Shown here in pieces: positions 8,371 to 16,860 of a stretch of 59,382 nt of DNA. The notes below the pieces were generated by a model. It saw only the letters and a list, made by a program, of their open reading frames with translations, did not search any database and was not told where the DNA came from. Position 1 is the first letter of the stretch. Each line of letters opens with the position of its first letter. The DNA lies in assembly GCF_024623785.1 (NCBI RefSeq), contig NZ_JANKBZ010000049.1, positions 1 to 59,382 on the forward strand, read 5' to 3'. The position numbers and the translations under genes were made by a program. This DNA comes from Archangium lipolyticum. Its GTDB lineage: Bacteria; Myxococcota; Myxococcia; Myxococcales; Myxococcaceae.

Positions 8371-9822
8371 ATGCAGGAGCTCCACTTCCTTCCGGCCCAC
8401 CGGCTCGCGGCCCTCGTGCGGGCTCGCGAGGTGTCGGCCCGGGAGCTACTGGAAGTGCACCTCGAGCAGGTGGCCCGGCACAACGCGCGCCTCAACGCCC
8501 TCGTGACGCTCGACGAGGAAAACGCCCGCCAGCGCGCCCGCGAGGCCGATGAGGCGCTCGCCCGCGGCGAGTCCTGGGGCCCCCTGCACGGCGTCCCCAT
8601 GACCATCAAGGACTCGTTCATGACCGCCGGGGTGCGCACCACCAGCAGCTACAAGCGCCTGCGCCACCACGTCCCCAAGCATGACGCCACCGTGGTCGCC
8701 CGGCTCAAGGCCGCCGGCGCCATCCTCCTGGGCAAGACGAACCTGCCCACCTTCACGTTGGACCTGCAGACGAACGGCCACCTCTTCGGCCGCGCCAGCA
8801 ACCCCTGGGACGAGACGCGCACCCCCGGAGGCAGCACCGGTGGCGGCGCCGCGGCCGTCGCCTCCGGCATGTCCCCCTTCGAGGTGGGCAGCGACCTGGC
8901 CGGCTCCATCCGCGTCCCCTCTCACTACTGCGGCATCTTCGGCTTCAAGCCCACCGAGCACCGCGTCCCCACCTCCGGCCACATCCCCCCCATGCCCGGC
9001 CGCCCCCGCGGCGTGCGCTACGAGGGCGCCGCCGGGCCCCTCGCCCGCAGCCTGGAGGACCTCAAGCTGGGACTGAAGCTGCTCGCCGGCCCCGATGACC
9101 AGGACTGGGATGTCCCCCCCGTCCCCCTGCGCAACGTGCGCCCCCGCGAGCTGCGCTCCTACCGCATCGCCTGGACCGATGACTTCGGCGGCCTCCCCGT
9201 CACCCGCGAGACGCGCACCGCCCTGGAGAAGCTCGCCCTCACCCTCGAGCGGCTCGGCTGCCGCATCGAGCGCGCCGGGCCCAGGAACCTCGACTACGAC
9301 GAGCTGTGGGAGGTGTGGGGCCGCGTGCTCGGCGCCGAGCTCGGCGCCGAGATGCAGTCCGTCACCCGCTTCGTCTTCAGCCTCCGCTTCAAGGCCATGC
9401 GCGGCGATGCACCCCTCAACCGCGGCATCGTGCGCGGCGTGCAGAGCCAGATGCCCGAGTACATCGAAGCCCTCGCCCTCCATGACCGCATCACCGGCCA
9501 GGTCGAGTCCTTCCTCTCCCAATGGGACGCCTGGCTCTGCCCCGTCACCGTGGGCCAGGCCTTCACCCACCGCCGCAGTGGCGAGTGGATCGACGTGGAC
9601 GGACAGCAGGTGCCCTACATCACCGGCACCTGCGCCTTCACCTGCGTGTTCAACCTCACCGGCCACCCCGTCGCCGTTCTTCCCCTCACCCGCCTGGTCG
9701 ACTCGCCCCTCCCCCTCGGCATCCAGGTCATCGGCCGCAGATGGCAGGACGAGGAGCTCCTCGCCTTCTGCGAGGCCCTCACCGAGATTACTGGCGAGTT
9801 CCGCAAGCCCCCGGGGTTCTGA
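8371..9822 (+). CDS. Amidase (amidase signature family)
   Basis: A 483-residue amidase-signature serine hydrolase that cleaves amide bonds; the substrate is not predictable. The catalytic Ser-cisSer-Lys triad is visible: Lys80 (MTIKD), Ser155 (GGSTGG) and Ser179 (DLAGSIRVPS). The spacing of 75 and 24 residues equals that of the classic family members. The second Ser of the usual GGSSGG is Thr here, as in many bacterial homologues. The C-terminal VIGRRWQDEELL block is also typical. No signal peptide is seen, so it is probably cytoplasmic. GGAGGAAGG sits upstream of the ATG. A palindromic GC-rich repeat follows the stop. Confidence 0.92.
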   Translation: MQELHFLPAHRLAALVRAREVSARELLEVHLEQVARHNARLNALVTLDEENARQRAREADEALARGESWGPLHGVPMTIKDSFMTAGVRTTSSYKRLRHHVPKHDATVVARLKAAGAILLGKTNLPTFTLDLQTNGHLFGRASNPWDETRTPGGSTGGGAAAVASGMSPFEVGSDLAGSIRVPSHYCGIFGFKPTEHRVPTSGHIPPMPGRPRGVRYEGAAGPLARSLEDLKLGLKLLAGPDDQDWDVPPVPLRNVRPRELRSYRIAWTDDFGGLPVTRETRTALEKLALTLERLGCRIERAGPRNLDYDELWEVWGRVLGAELGAEMQSVTRFVFSLRFKAMRGDAPLNRGIVRGVQSQMPEYIEALALHDRITGQVESFLSQWDAWLCPVTVGQAFTHRRSGEWIDVDGQQVPYITGTCAFTCVFNLTGHPVAVLPLTRLVDSPLPLGIQVIGRRWQDEELLAFCEALTEITGEFRKPPGF

Positions 9823-9832
9823 GCGGGGACGA

Positions 9833-9867
9833 CCCTCACCCCAGCCCTCTCCCAGAGGGAGAGGGGG
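9833..9867. repeat. Dispersed palindromic repeat, copy 1
   Basis: CCCTCACCCC followed by a perfect hairpin (CCCTCTCCC, 3-nt loop, GGGAGAGGG). The same unit recurs at 10309-10342 and 17406-17438. It sits between convergent genes and may also act as a bidirectional terminator. Confidence 0.85.
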
Positions 9868-9876
9868 CATACACGG

Positions 9877-10266
9877 TCAATCCACCTCGAGCCCCGGTTC
9901 TCCTTCCCCGAGCGCCTCGAGCACCTGCTCCGCCGCCTTCTCGATCGCGTGCCCCGGCGCCAGCTCCTTCGCCACGAACAGCACCGAGTGCACCCGCTCC
10001 GCCAGCTCGCGCGTCCCCACCGTCTCCCCCTTCACCGCCTCCTCACAGAGGTTCAACGCCAGATCCACCAGCAGCAGCCTCCTCCGATCCACCCAGCCCT
10101 GTGACAGCCTCGGGCTCGACTTCTCCGGATACGCCTCCTGCACCCGCTCGTGCGTCTCCTTCAGCGCTCGCAGGATCGACTCCCGATGCTCCTGTTTCAG
10201 CTGACCCTCTCGGGCTACTCGACGGTCCTCCGGATCCGGGGTCTTGTCCTCCGGGTTCTTGCTCAT
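9877..10266 (-). CDS. Hypothetical small helical protein
   Basis: A 129-residue, highly charged, mostly helical soluble protein with no recognised family. The first 25 residues are Pro/Asp/Glu-rich (SKNPEDKTPDPEDRR). The rest could form two or three amphipathic helices (RESILRALKETHERVQEAY, LLLVDLALNLCEEAV, AIEKAAEQVLEALGEG). It is flanked on both sides by copies of the same palindromic repeat, at 9833 and 10309, which isolates it from its neighbours. Codon use is typical of the region, supporting a real gene. No function can be assigned. Confidence 0.65.
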   Translation of the reverse strand: MSKNPEDKTPDPEDRRVAREGQLKQEHRESILRALKETHERVQEAYPEKSSPRLSQGWVDRRRLLLVDLALNLCEEAVKGETVGTRELAERVHSVLFVAKELAPGHAIEKAAEQVLEALGEGEPGLEVD

Positions 10267-10308
10267 GTCCTCTCCGCTCTCACGGGTGGGAACCCGGGAT
10301 TCTCGATA

Positions 10309-10342
10309 CCCTCACCCCGTCCCTCTCCCGAAGGGAGAGGGG
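10309..10342. repeat. Dispersed palindromic repeat, copy 2
   Basis: Same CCCTCACCCC plus CCCTCTCCC/GGGAGAGGG hairpin as at 9833. It is immediately followed by a GTT/GGT triplet microsatellite (about 10341-10375) that runs up to the stop of the peptidase gene. Confidence 0.85.
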
Positions 10343-10385
10343 TTGTTGTTGGTGGTGGTGACGGTGGTGGTGCTTGATTCGACTC

Positions 10386-11831
10386 TCACGGCGCCGAGGG
10401 CTTCGGCGTCGTCGCCGCCTTGGGCACCTCCGGCGGGGCCTCGGGACGCGGCAGCACCCCTGGCACCTCCGCCAGCACGTAGCTCACCCACGTCAGCGCC
10501 GCCGTGCTCTGCGCCAGATCCTTCGGATCCACCTTGTCCAGCGTGTCCGCGTGCGAGTGGTGCACGTCGAAGTACCGGCTGCTGTCCACCCTCACCCCCA
10601 CGAAGGGCACCCGCGCCGGTATCAGCGGCGAGATGTCCGCTCCCCCCGCCTCGCCCGGCAGGATGACGCCCGCCCCCAGCGCCTCCAGCGGCCTCAGCCA
10701 GGGACGCATCAGCTCCTCGCCCCCAGGGCCCGCACGGAACGTCACGCCCAACGGCTTGCCTCCCCCAGAGTCCATCTCGAGCGCCGCCACGTGCGTGCCC
10801 AGCTCCGCCGCGTGCGCCTCCGCGTAGGCCCTTCCTCCCTTCAGCCCGTTCTCCTCGTTCGCGAAGAGCACCACCCTCACCGTGCGCCTCGGCGCCGGCT
10901 TCACCTTCGCGATGAGCCGCGCCGCCTCCATCACCATCGTCACGCCCGCGCCGTCATCGTGCGCCCCCGTCCCCACGTCCCAGGAGTCCAGGTGCGCTCC
11001 CAGCAGCACCACCTCCCGCGGCTTCTCGCGGCCCTTCACCTCCGCCACCACGTTGAAGGAGTCCGCGTCCGGCAGCGTCTGGCACCCCAGCTTCAACTCC
11101 ACCTTCACCGGCCCGCCCCCCACCAGCCGGTGCAGCAGCTCCGCGTCCTCCACCGACACCGCCGCCGACGGAATCCGCGGCACGCCCTCCTCGTAGCGCA
11201 TCGCTCCCGTGTGCGGCGAGCGCAGCGACGCCGTCGCCAGCGAGCGCACCAGCGTGGCTACCGCCCCCGCCTTCGCCGCCACCGACGCGCCCCTCGTGCG
11301 CAGCCCCGCGTACTTGCCGTAGTCCGCCGCCTCGGCCATCGCGTGGTTGAAGAAGACGATCTTCCCCTTCACCTTGTCGCCCAGCGCCGCCACCTCCTCC
11401 AGCGAGCGCACCTCGATGACCTCGGCGGTGATTCCCTCGGCCGGCGTCCCCACGCTGCCTCCCAGCGCCAGGATGGCCAGCGGGTGCCCACGGAAACGCT
11501 CCGAGGCGAGCACCCGCGCGCTCTCCTCGCCTCGCACCCAGCGCGGCACCTTCACCGGCTCCAGCCATACCTTCACACCGTCGGCCTCGAAGCTCCGCTT
11601 CGCCCACTGCACCGCGGCCTGCTCTCCCTCGGAGCCGGACAGACGCGGGCCGATGCCGTCGGTGAGCTCCGCGAGCCGCGCGTAGGCATGGCCCTCGGAC
11701 AGCGCCGCGCCAATGAGCTGCGCCGCCACCTGCGGTGAGGGGCCCGCGTCCTTCGTCGCGGCCGCCGGAGCCTTCGGCGGGGCGGTGAGCAGGGAGAGGA
11801 GTGCGGCGGACAGGGGAAGGGCCGAGGGCAC
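10386..11831 (-). CDS. M28 family metallopeptidase (carboxypeptidase Q-like), exported
   Basis: A 481-residue zinc aminopeptidase/carboxypeptidase. It starts with a short signal-like sequence (PLSAALLSLLTAPPKAPAAA), so export is likely. A PA domain is inserted around residues 120-240. The M28 core shows first metal ligands in LLGAHLDSWDVGTGAHDDGAG, the catalytic Glu in FANEENGLKG, a further ligand in EMDSGGG, and the last His in YFDVHHSHADTLDKV. These cover a co-catalytic two-zinc site. It would trim peptides outside the cytoplasm, fitting a predatory, peptide-feeding lifestyle. The C-terminus is a Pro/Ala/Lys-rich tail. Confidence 0.9.
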   Translation of the reverse strand: MPSALPLSAALLSLLTAPPKAPAAATKDAGPSPQVAAQLIGAALSEGHAYARLAELTDGIGPRLSGSEGEQAAVQWAKRSFEADGVKVWLEPVKVPRWVRGEESARVLASERFRGHPLAILALGGSVGTPAEGITAEVIEVRSLEEVAALGDKVKGKIVFFNHAMAEAADYGKYAGLRTRGASVAAKAGAVATLVRSLATASLRSPHTGAMRYEEGVPRIPSAAVSVEDAELLHRLVGGGPVKVELKLGCQTLPDADSFNVVAEVKGREKPREVVLLGAHLDSWDVGTGAHDDGAGVTMVMEAARLIAKVKPAPRRTVRVVLFANEENGLKGGRAYAEAHAAELGTHVAALEMDSGGGKPLGVTFRAGPGGEELMRPWLRPLEALGAGVILPGEAGGADISPLIPARVPFVGVRVDSSRYFDVHHSHADTLDKVDPKDLAQSTAALTWVSYVLAEVPGVLPRPEAPPEVPKAATTPKPSAP

Positions 11832-11956
11832 GTCGTGACTCCGGGAAGAGAGGGGGGGTCTCCACTCTCGTCCCGGGCGCGCTTCCTCGCAAGCTCAACC
11901 GCGTGGAGGGAGACCCCGGATGGACCGGCTCCCTCCCCGCTTCACTGCCAGGCGGG

Positions 11957-12406
11957 CTACTTCTTCTCGGGGGTGCGGTACGTGAGCACCGGGCAGGGCG
12001 CCATCCGCACCACCTTCTCCGCCACGCTCCCCATCATCACGTGCGACAGGCCCGTGCGCCCGTGCGTTCCCATGATGACGAGGTCGTACCCGCCCTCGCC
12101 GGCCACCTTCGCGATGACCTGCGCCGGCTCACCCGACTCCAGCAACTGCTTCGAGTGCGGCACGCCCTGGAGGAAGACCGAGAGCTGCTGGTCCGCGTGG
12201 TTGCGCAGGACCGTGGACAGCGTGAGCTCCGGCTCGCTGCGCGTCAGCACCACCATCGCATCCCCCGCGTACTCCGAGGGACGCCATACGTGCAGCACGT
12301 CCAGCTTCGCGTCGAAGCGGTTGGCGATGAAGTACGCGTACTCCAGGGCCTTCTTCGAGGTCTCGGAGAAGTCGACCGGCACGAGGATTCGCTGGATCTT
12401 GCTCAT
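11957..12406 (-). CDS. Universal stress protein (UspA family)
   Basis: A 149-residue single-domain Usp protein. It begins IQRILVPVDFSETSKKALEYA, the family's first strand and helix. The ATP-binding motif G-x2-G-x9-G-S/T is present as MGTHGRTGLSHVMMGSVAE at about residues 111-129, so it belongs to the nucleotide-binding subgroup. The ATG at 12406 has AGGAG upstream. Monocistronic as far as can be seen. It probably supports survival in stress or starvation; partners are unknown. Confidence 0.93.
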   Translation of the reverse strand: MSKIQRILVPVDFSETSKKALEYAYFIANRFDAKLDVLHVWRPSEYAGDAMVVLTRSEPELTLSTVLRNHADQQLSVFLQGVPHSKQLLESGEPAQVIAKVAGEGGYDLVIMGTHGRTGLSHVMMGSVAEKVVRMAPCPVLTYRTPEKK

Positions 12407-12580
12407 GGTTCCACTCCTGGGTCAGATACCCATGACTGGTGCAATGGCCGTTCCCACCCGCTCCCCTCGGAAAGGTCCGCGCCCCGGGCGCAAAGGCTGC
12501 GTATCCGCTCACATGACGCAATTCCTGCACCCACGCATGCGCTGAACGCACGTGGCACGGACCATGAGATCCGGTGCTCC

Positions 12581-13351
12581 TCAGAACTCCGCGAACAGGT
12601 CGACGACCGACTGCGCCAGCAACTCCTGTTGCTCGGGGTCGAAAGAGTTGGCGTAGGCCACGACGTCCCGTACTCCAGGCGATGAGCGCGAGAAGAAAAG
12701 CGCCAGGAGCTTCTTCTGGATGTCCCATCCTTCCTGCCCAGCCTGTTGCAGCGCATCGAGGACGGCACCAGCTCCCACCAGCTTGACGTAGGCGAAGATG
12801 TCGAAGCTGTCCTTGTTCTCATCCGGGCGCAGCTCCAGCTTCGCCCGCGTCTTCATGGCCAGGAATCCCACGGCATCGGGGATCGCGACCCTCAACGGTC
12901 TATCCCCAATGGTCAGCTCGATGGGCTGCTGCCGCCGCAGGACCAGACGCGCATCCGGCAGAGGGGTCATGAACGTGGGAAGCTCCTCCGGATCCACCTC
13001 CGCGGGTGCGAACAGATCGAGGTTGACGGAAGTTTCCCCCAGCGGCTTGGACCAACGGAAATTGCGCACGCGCGAGTAGCCCCGCTCCCTGAGAACCTCG
13101 AGCAGACGCCCAGCCATGAACACGGTGCCGTCCAGATCGAAGAGCAGGTCGGGCTCGAGCGTGAACCCACGCGGCACCACCTCACCGGTGTCCGTCTCGA
13201 CTTCGATCATGCCCGACCGGCCTCGCTTCCGCGATTCCAGGGCGAGCACCTGCCCTCCAATGAGCATCACACGGGAAGACAGGTCCGCCAGATCCAACAG
13301 CAGCTCCCCCAATTCCCGCAGAACCGCCTCGAACTGCTCGAGCTCGTCCAT
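12581..13351 (-). CDS. AbiEii/AbiGii-like nucleotidyltransferase (putative toxin)
   Basis: A 256-residue protein that fits the AbiEii/AbiGii-type nucleotidyltransferase layout. It has MLIGGQVLAL, then an acidic strand pair ending in EPDLLFDLDG where the catalytic Asp residues sit. Later AIPDAVGFLAMKTRAKLELRPDENKDSFDIF matches the family's 'K-A-...-R-x-KD-x-D' helix. Its ATG directly abuts the stop codon of the AbiEi-like gene with no gap. Type IV toxins of this class inhibit growth by nucleotidylating tRNA or other targets. The family assignment is moderately strong; toxicity is inferred. Confidence 0.65.
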   Translation of the reverse strand: MDELEQFEAVLRELGELLLDLADLSSRVMLIGGQVLALESRKRGRSGMIEVETDTGEVVPRGFTLEPDLLFDLDGTVFMAGRLLEVLRERGYSRVRNFRWSKPLGETSVNLDLFAPAEVDPEELPTFMTPLPDARLVLRRQQPIELTIGDRPLRVAIPDAVGFLAMKTRAKLELRPDENKDSFDIFAYVKLVGAGAVLDALQQAGQEGWDIQKKLLALFFSRSSPGVRDVVAYANSFDPEQQELLAQSVVDLFAEF

Positions 13352-14470
13352 CTACGCCACCGGCTCCTCGGAGAGGGGCAGTGCCTTGACGTAGCGCTCC
13401 AACAGCGCTTCCGCCTGCTCCTTGCCTCGCCCTCCACTGAGGTGGAAGTCCACGATGAGTTGGGGAAGTGCCACGCCGGGTCCATGCGGAAACCGCCGAG
13501 GGGCGAAATAGACTCCCCCAGCCTCTGTTTCCGCGGCCACTTCCGGGCGCATCACCAGGAAGTTGTGCGGCGTGATGCGGCGTAGACCGAAGGCCTGAAC
13601 AACGGGCTCGATCGAACCGCTGAGATAGAGCCCGTGCGGCAATCCCGACGCGAAGCGCTCCACCGGCTGCAGTCCGCTGGCCAGGGTGAAGATCGCCCGG
13701 ATCCCCTGGGTCTCCAGTTCGGAGAAGCCTCGCTGGAGTGCTTCAGCCGTCGTGGCGGGCGCGTTGAATGCATCCACCACCACCGCCGTCCGCTGGTTGC
13801 TGTACAGCCAGGCCCGGAGCAACCCCGCCGGATCCCTCACTCGCAGCCCCGCCCTCTTGGGGGCTCGCTCCAAGTAGCCGTCCTGCTCCAAGCGGGTGGC
13901 GACACCGTGCGCGTAGGCGTAGCCCGTCTGCGTCAGTTCCCCCAGTCTCCGAACGGTCCAGGTCTCCCCCGGAGCATCCAAGAGGACCCGGACCAGGCGG
14001 CAGCCCTTGCCGTGAAACACGGGCGCTCGGGGCGTCCGCTTGAACTGGCCCTGCCCCTGAACGCGCACGAATGCCCTCTCCGAGCGAAGCAGGAGCGTGC
14101 CACGCAAATCCACCAGCGCCACGCCCTCCCGCTCGCACGCATCGATGATCCCCGTACTCGCCACATCCGTGGCGATCATCGGGACGCGCGGCATCGGAAG
14201 AGCGCGTCCCACTGACGACTCCCGGAGCCGCAACTCCGCATCAAGCTGCAACAGGCGATCCCGCAGGCGCGGAATGTCCACTGGAAACAGAGGCGCCCGG
14301 TAGGCCATCAACACCGGCACCTGCCCTTGTGGAAGTTGGACCTGCACGAGGTCATAGACGGCCGAGCCGCCGGGCCCTCGCTGAGGTACGACGATGGAAT
14401 CCTGGCGACGGAGCTCCACCCCTCGCGGTAGCGGAAGGGGCTCCTTCCAGAGCAGCTCGTGGAGCGCCAT
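13352..14470 (-). CDS. AbiEi-like winged-helix protein (putative antitoxin/regulator)
   Basis: About 372 residues, resembling long members of the AbiEi antitoxin family. The centre has a VDLRGTLLL strand typical of these proteins. A clear winged-helix region follows at roughly residues 165-220 (RLVRVLLDAPGETWTVRRLGELTQTG...ATRLEQDGYLER), suitable for DNA binding. The C-terminal half is the likely neutralising domain. I prefer the ATG at 14470; a GTG at 14479 is possible. Known AbiEi proteins repress their own operon by binding inverted repeats, and such a repeat lies 20-100 bp upstream here. No gap separates it from the nucleotidyltransferase gene. Confidence 0.65.
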   Translation of the reverse strand: MALHELLWKEPLPLPRGVELRRQDSIVVPQRGPGGSAVYDLVQVQLPQGQVPVLMAYRAPLFPVDIPRLRDRLLQLDAELRLRESSVGRALPMPRVPMIATDVASTGIIDACEREGVALVDLRGTLLLRSERAFVRVQGQGQFKRTPRAPVFHGKGCRLVRVLLDAPGETWTVRRLGELTQTGYAYAHGVATRLEQDGYLERAPKRAGLRVRDPAGLLRAWLYSNQRTAVVVDAFNAPATTAEALQRGFSELETQGIRAIFTLASGLQPVERFASGLPHGLYLSGSIEPVVQAFGLRRITPHNFLVMRPEVAAETEAGGVYFAPRRFPHGPGVALPQLIVDFHLSGGRGKEQAEALLERYVKALPLSEEPVA

Positions 14471-14490
14471 AGGTAACACCCTGATTACTT

Positions 14491-14568
14491 CAATTCTGTC
14501 GATATTGCCATTTCAGGCCAGAAAAACCCCCCGTTTCATGGGGATAAGGGCCTTTATCGACAAAATTG
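14491..14568 (-). promoter_or_regulatory. Inverted repeat, putative AbiEi operator
   Basis: CAATTCTGTCGATA at 14491-14504 and TATCGACAAAATTG at 14555-14568 are inverted copies matching at 13 of 14 positions, 50 bp apart. They are AT-rich against a GC-rich background. They sit just upstream of the AbiEi-like start, where autoregulatory operators lie in known AbiE systems. Binding is inferred. Confidence 0.55.
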
Positions 14569-14695
14569 AGTGAATCCGGAGAAGCAGCGCCCGTTCGCCT
14601 GCCTGCCCAGGGAATCCCAGGTTATCTAGAGCACCCATGAGCCCGAGGACTGTAAAGAAAGGGGGCCTCCGGTTCCGCCTTCCCCAGGTCTCCCC

Positions 14696-15583
14696 ATGCT
14701 CTTCCGACGCACCATCCTTCAGCGAATCCAGCGGCTCGACCCGGAGAAGGATGATCAGCGCATCCTCTTCCTGAGCTGGTACCACGACTTCCCCTGGGAC
14801 TGCCGCAAGGCCCTGGAGTTCGCCCTCTTCCGTACCTACGCCGTGCCGAGCATCAGCGGCCTGCTCGACTCCACCGGCGAGTTCCTCCAGCGCACCCAGC
14901 AGCGCTACGACGACACCGAGCTGCTCATCGCCGAGTTCGTCGAGAACGGCTACCACAGCGAGCGCGGCCGGCGCGCCATCCGCCGGATGAACCAGCTCCA
15001 CCACCGCTTCCACATCCCCAACGAGGACTACCTCTATGTCCTCTCCACCTTCGTCTTCGAGCCACGCCGGTGGATCAACCGCTTCGGCTGGCGCCCCTAC
15101 AGCGAGCACGAGCGGCTGGCCACCTGGTTCTTCTGGCGCAACATCGGCCGGATGATGAACATCCGCGACATCCCCTCCTCCTACGAGGACTTCGAGCGCT
15201 TCAACGTGGAATACGAGCGCGCCCACTTCCGCTACTCGGAAACCAACCGCCGCATCGGAGAGGCCACGCGCGAGCTGTTCCTCAGCTGGTACCTGCCCCG
15301 GCCCCTGCGAAAGCTCGGCCGTCCCGCAGTCCACTCCATGATGGATGAACCGCTCCGCGAGGCCTTCGGCTTCCCCCGGCCTCCCGCCGCGCTCCAACGC
15401 TCCGTCCAGGGCCTGCTGCGCGCCCGGAGCCTCGCGCTCCGCGCCTTCCCCGAACGCCTCCATCCAAAACTTGTTACCCGGTTGCAACACAAGAGCTACC
15501 CGGCGGGGTATGAAATCGAACAGCTCGGTCCCCCGGGGACCCAGCGCGAGCGCGTGAACGGTGGCCCCTCCCACGAAGGATGA
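14696..15583 (+). CDS. Oxygenase MpaB family protein (DUF2236)
   Basis: A 295-residue protein resembling the DUF2236/MpaB-like heme-associated oxygenase family. It is helical throughout. Family-like features are the PSISGLLDSTGEFLQRTQQRYDDT opening segment, the long His-containing helix RRAIRRMNQLHHRFHIPNEDYLYVLSTFVFEP, and W-rich helices around ATWFFWRNIGRMM. The His residues in LHHRFH are candidate heme ligands. No signal peptide is seen. Upstream ribosome-binding site is weak. It precedes the esterase lipoprotein gene by 47 bp. The reaction is unknown; latex-cleaving and other oxygenases share this fold. Confidence 0.75.
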   Translation: MLFRRTILQRIQRLDPEKDDQRILFLSWYHDFPWDCRKALEFALFRTYAVPSISGLLDSTGEFLQRTQQRYDDTELLIAEFVENGYHSERGRRAIRRMNQLHHRFHIPNEDYLYVLSTFVFEPRRWINRFGWRPYSEHERLATWFFWRNIGRMMNIRDIPSSYEDFERFNVEYERAHFRYSETNRRIGEATRELFLSWYLPRPLRKLGRPAVHSMMDEPLREAFGFPRPPAALQRSVQGLLRARSLALRAFPERLHPKLVTRLQHKSYPAGYEIEQLGPPGTQRERVNGGPSHEG

Positions 15584-15630
15584 CGCTCCCCTCCTCCCGC
15601 GTGATACTCCGTGTCCAGGAGGAAACACGG

Positions 15631-16785
15631 ATGAGCCTCTCCCGTTTCGTCTGGTTGCTCCCGGTGTTGCCCGTCCTCGTCATGGCTGGATGTGAGCCTT
15701 TCGAGCCCTGGTTCGACTACGCCCCGGACGACCCGAACCTGCAGTTCATCGGGCGCATGGACTTCTCCACCCCCGATGGCCCCACGTATGCCCATCCCGG
15801 TGTCACCATCCGCTTCCGGTGCAACTGCACCGGCGTGGACGTGGCCTTCGCCGACAAGGGCACCGGCGGCGAGGAGCACACCAACTGGGTCAACATCATC
15901 GTCGACGGCGAGACGAAGGCGAAGGTCGAGCTGAAGCAGGGCGGTGCGCAGTTCTACAAGGGCGCCCGCAACCTCGAGTCCGGCGAGCACGTCATCGAGA
16001 TCGTCAAGCGCACCGAGTCCTATGCCGGTGACATGCAGTTCACGGGCCTCAGCCTCCAGGGCATCATCCTCGAGCCGCCGCCCCAGAAGTCCAAACGGCT
16101 GGAGATCATCGGCGACTCCATCAGCTGCGGCTACGGCAACGAGGTGCGCATCTTCGCCCCCAACTACACCGAGCCCAACACCGGCTACCACTCCAAGAAC
16201 GAGGACATCTCCAAGGCCTATGGCTCACTGCTCGGCCGCAGGTTCGACGCCGATGTCGTCACCACCTGCATCTCCGGCACCGGCATCTACCGCAACCTCA
16301 ATGGCGACACGGACAGGTCCAAGACGTTCCCCGGCCTCTACCCGCGCATCTACCCCAGCCAGGAGGCTCCCCTCTGGGACACCTGGAGGTTCATCCCCGA
16401 CGCCATCATCATCAACCTGGGCAACAACGACTTCAATGTGATCGACGAGAACACCCGGCAGCCTCACGCCCCTCCCAAGGAGGAGTTCAAGGCCGCCTAC
16501 AGGGACTTCATCCTCCAGCTTCGCGAGTACTACCCCCACGCGAAGATCGTCGCCTCCGTCGGCCCGATGATGAACGACAACTACCCGCCCGGCCTCAAGC
16601 ACTGGACCAAGATGCAGGAATACGTCAAGGAGATGGTGACGTCCCTGGGCGACCCCAACGTCCACTACTTCGCCTACTCCCCCGTCCTGAGCGACCCCTA
16701 CGGCGAGGACTGGCACCCCACCGCCGAGTCCCACTCCAGGATGGCCGATGAGATCGCTCCCTTCCTCTTGGACATCGGCTTCTGA
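15631..16785 (+). CDS. SGNH-hydrolase lipoprotein (CE2-like carbohydrate esterase)
   Basis: A 384-residue lipoprotein. The signal ends in a lipobox (LPVLVMAGC), so the mature protein should be membrane-anchored. Residues about 25-145 form a beta-sandwich as in CE2 enzymes. A SGNH/GDSL hydrolase domain follows, with Ser163 in GDSISCGYG, the Asn of block III in LGNNDF, and Asp360-x-His362 in EDWHPTAESH. The two-domain layout matches carbohydrate esterase family 2, which removes acetyl groups from plant polysaccharides. The start at 15631 follows AGGAGG. Together with the GH44 enzyme it indicates use of plant-type polysaccharides. Confidence 0.88.
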   Translation: MSLSRFVWLLPVLPVLVMAGCEPFEPWFDYAPDDPNLQFIGRMDFSTPDGPTYAHPGVTIRFRCNCTGVDVAFADKGTGGEEHTNWVNIIVDGETKAKVELKQGGAQFYKGARNLESGEHVIEIVKRTESYAGDMQFTGLSLQGIILEPPPQKSKRLEIIGDSISCGYGNEVRIFAPNYTEPNTGYHSKNEDISKAYGSLLGRRFDADVVTTCISGTGIYRNLNGDTDRSKTFPGLYPRIYPSQEAPLWDTWRFIPDAIIINLGNNDFNVIDENTRQPHAPPKEEFKAAYRDFILQLREYYPHAKIVASVGPMMNDNYPPGLKHWTKMQEYVKEMVTSLGDPNVHYFAYSPVLSDPYGEDWHPTAESHSRMADEIAPFLLDIGF

Positions 16786-16860
16786 CACTCCCCGTGCCTT
16801 CGCGAGGCGTCCGGGGCTCCGTGTATGCTCGCTCCGCCCTTGTCTCCTGGAGCCCCCACC

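Noticed and set aside
8446..9870. 474-codon minus-strand frame over the amidase
   Set aside because: Gly/Val/Asp/Ala-rich antisense shadow; the amidase triad is on the plus strand.
10374..11738. 454-codon plus-strand frame antisense to the M28 peptidase
   Set aside because: His/Arg/Leu-rich shadow with no domain; the opposite strand carries all zinc ligands.
14513..15628. 371-codon minus-strand frame
   Set aside because: Antisense to the MpaB-like gene, Gly/Val/Asp/Glu-rich with no domain; the plus frame has the family pattern.
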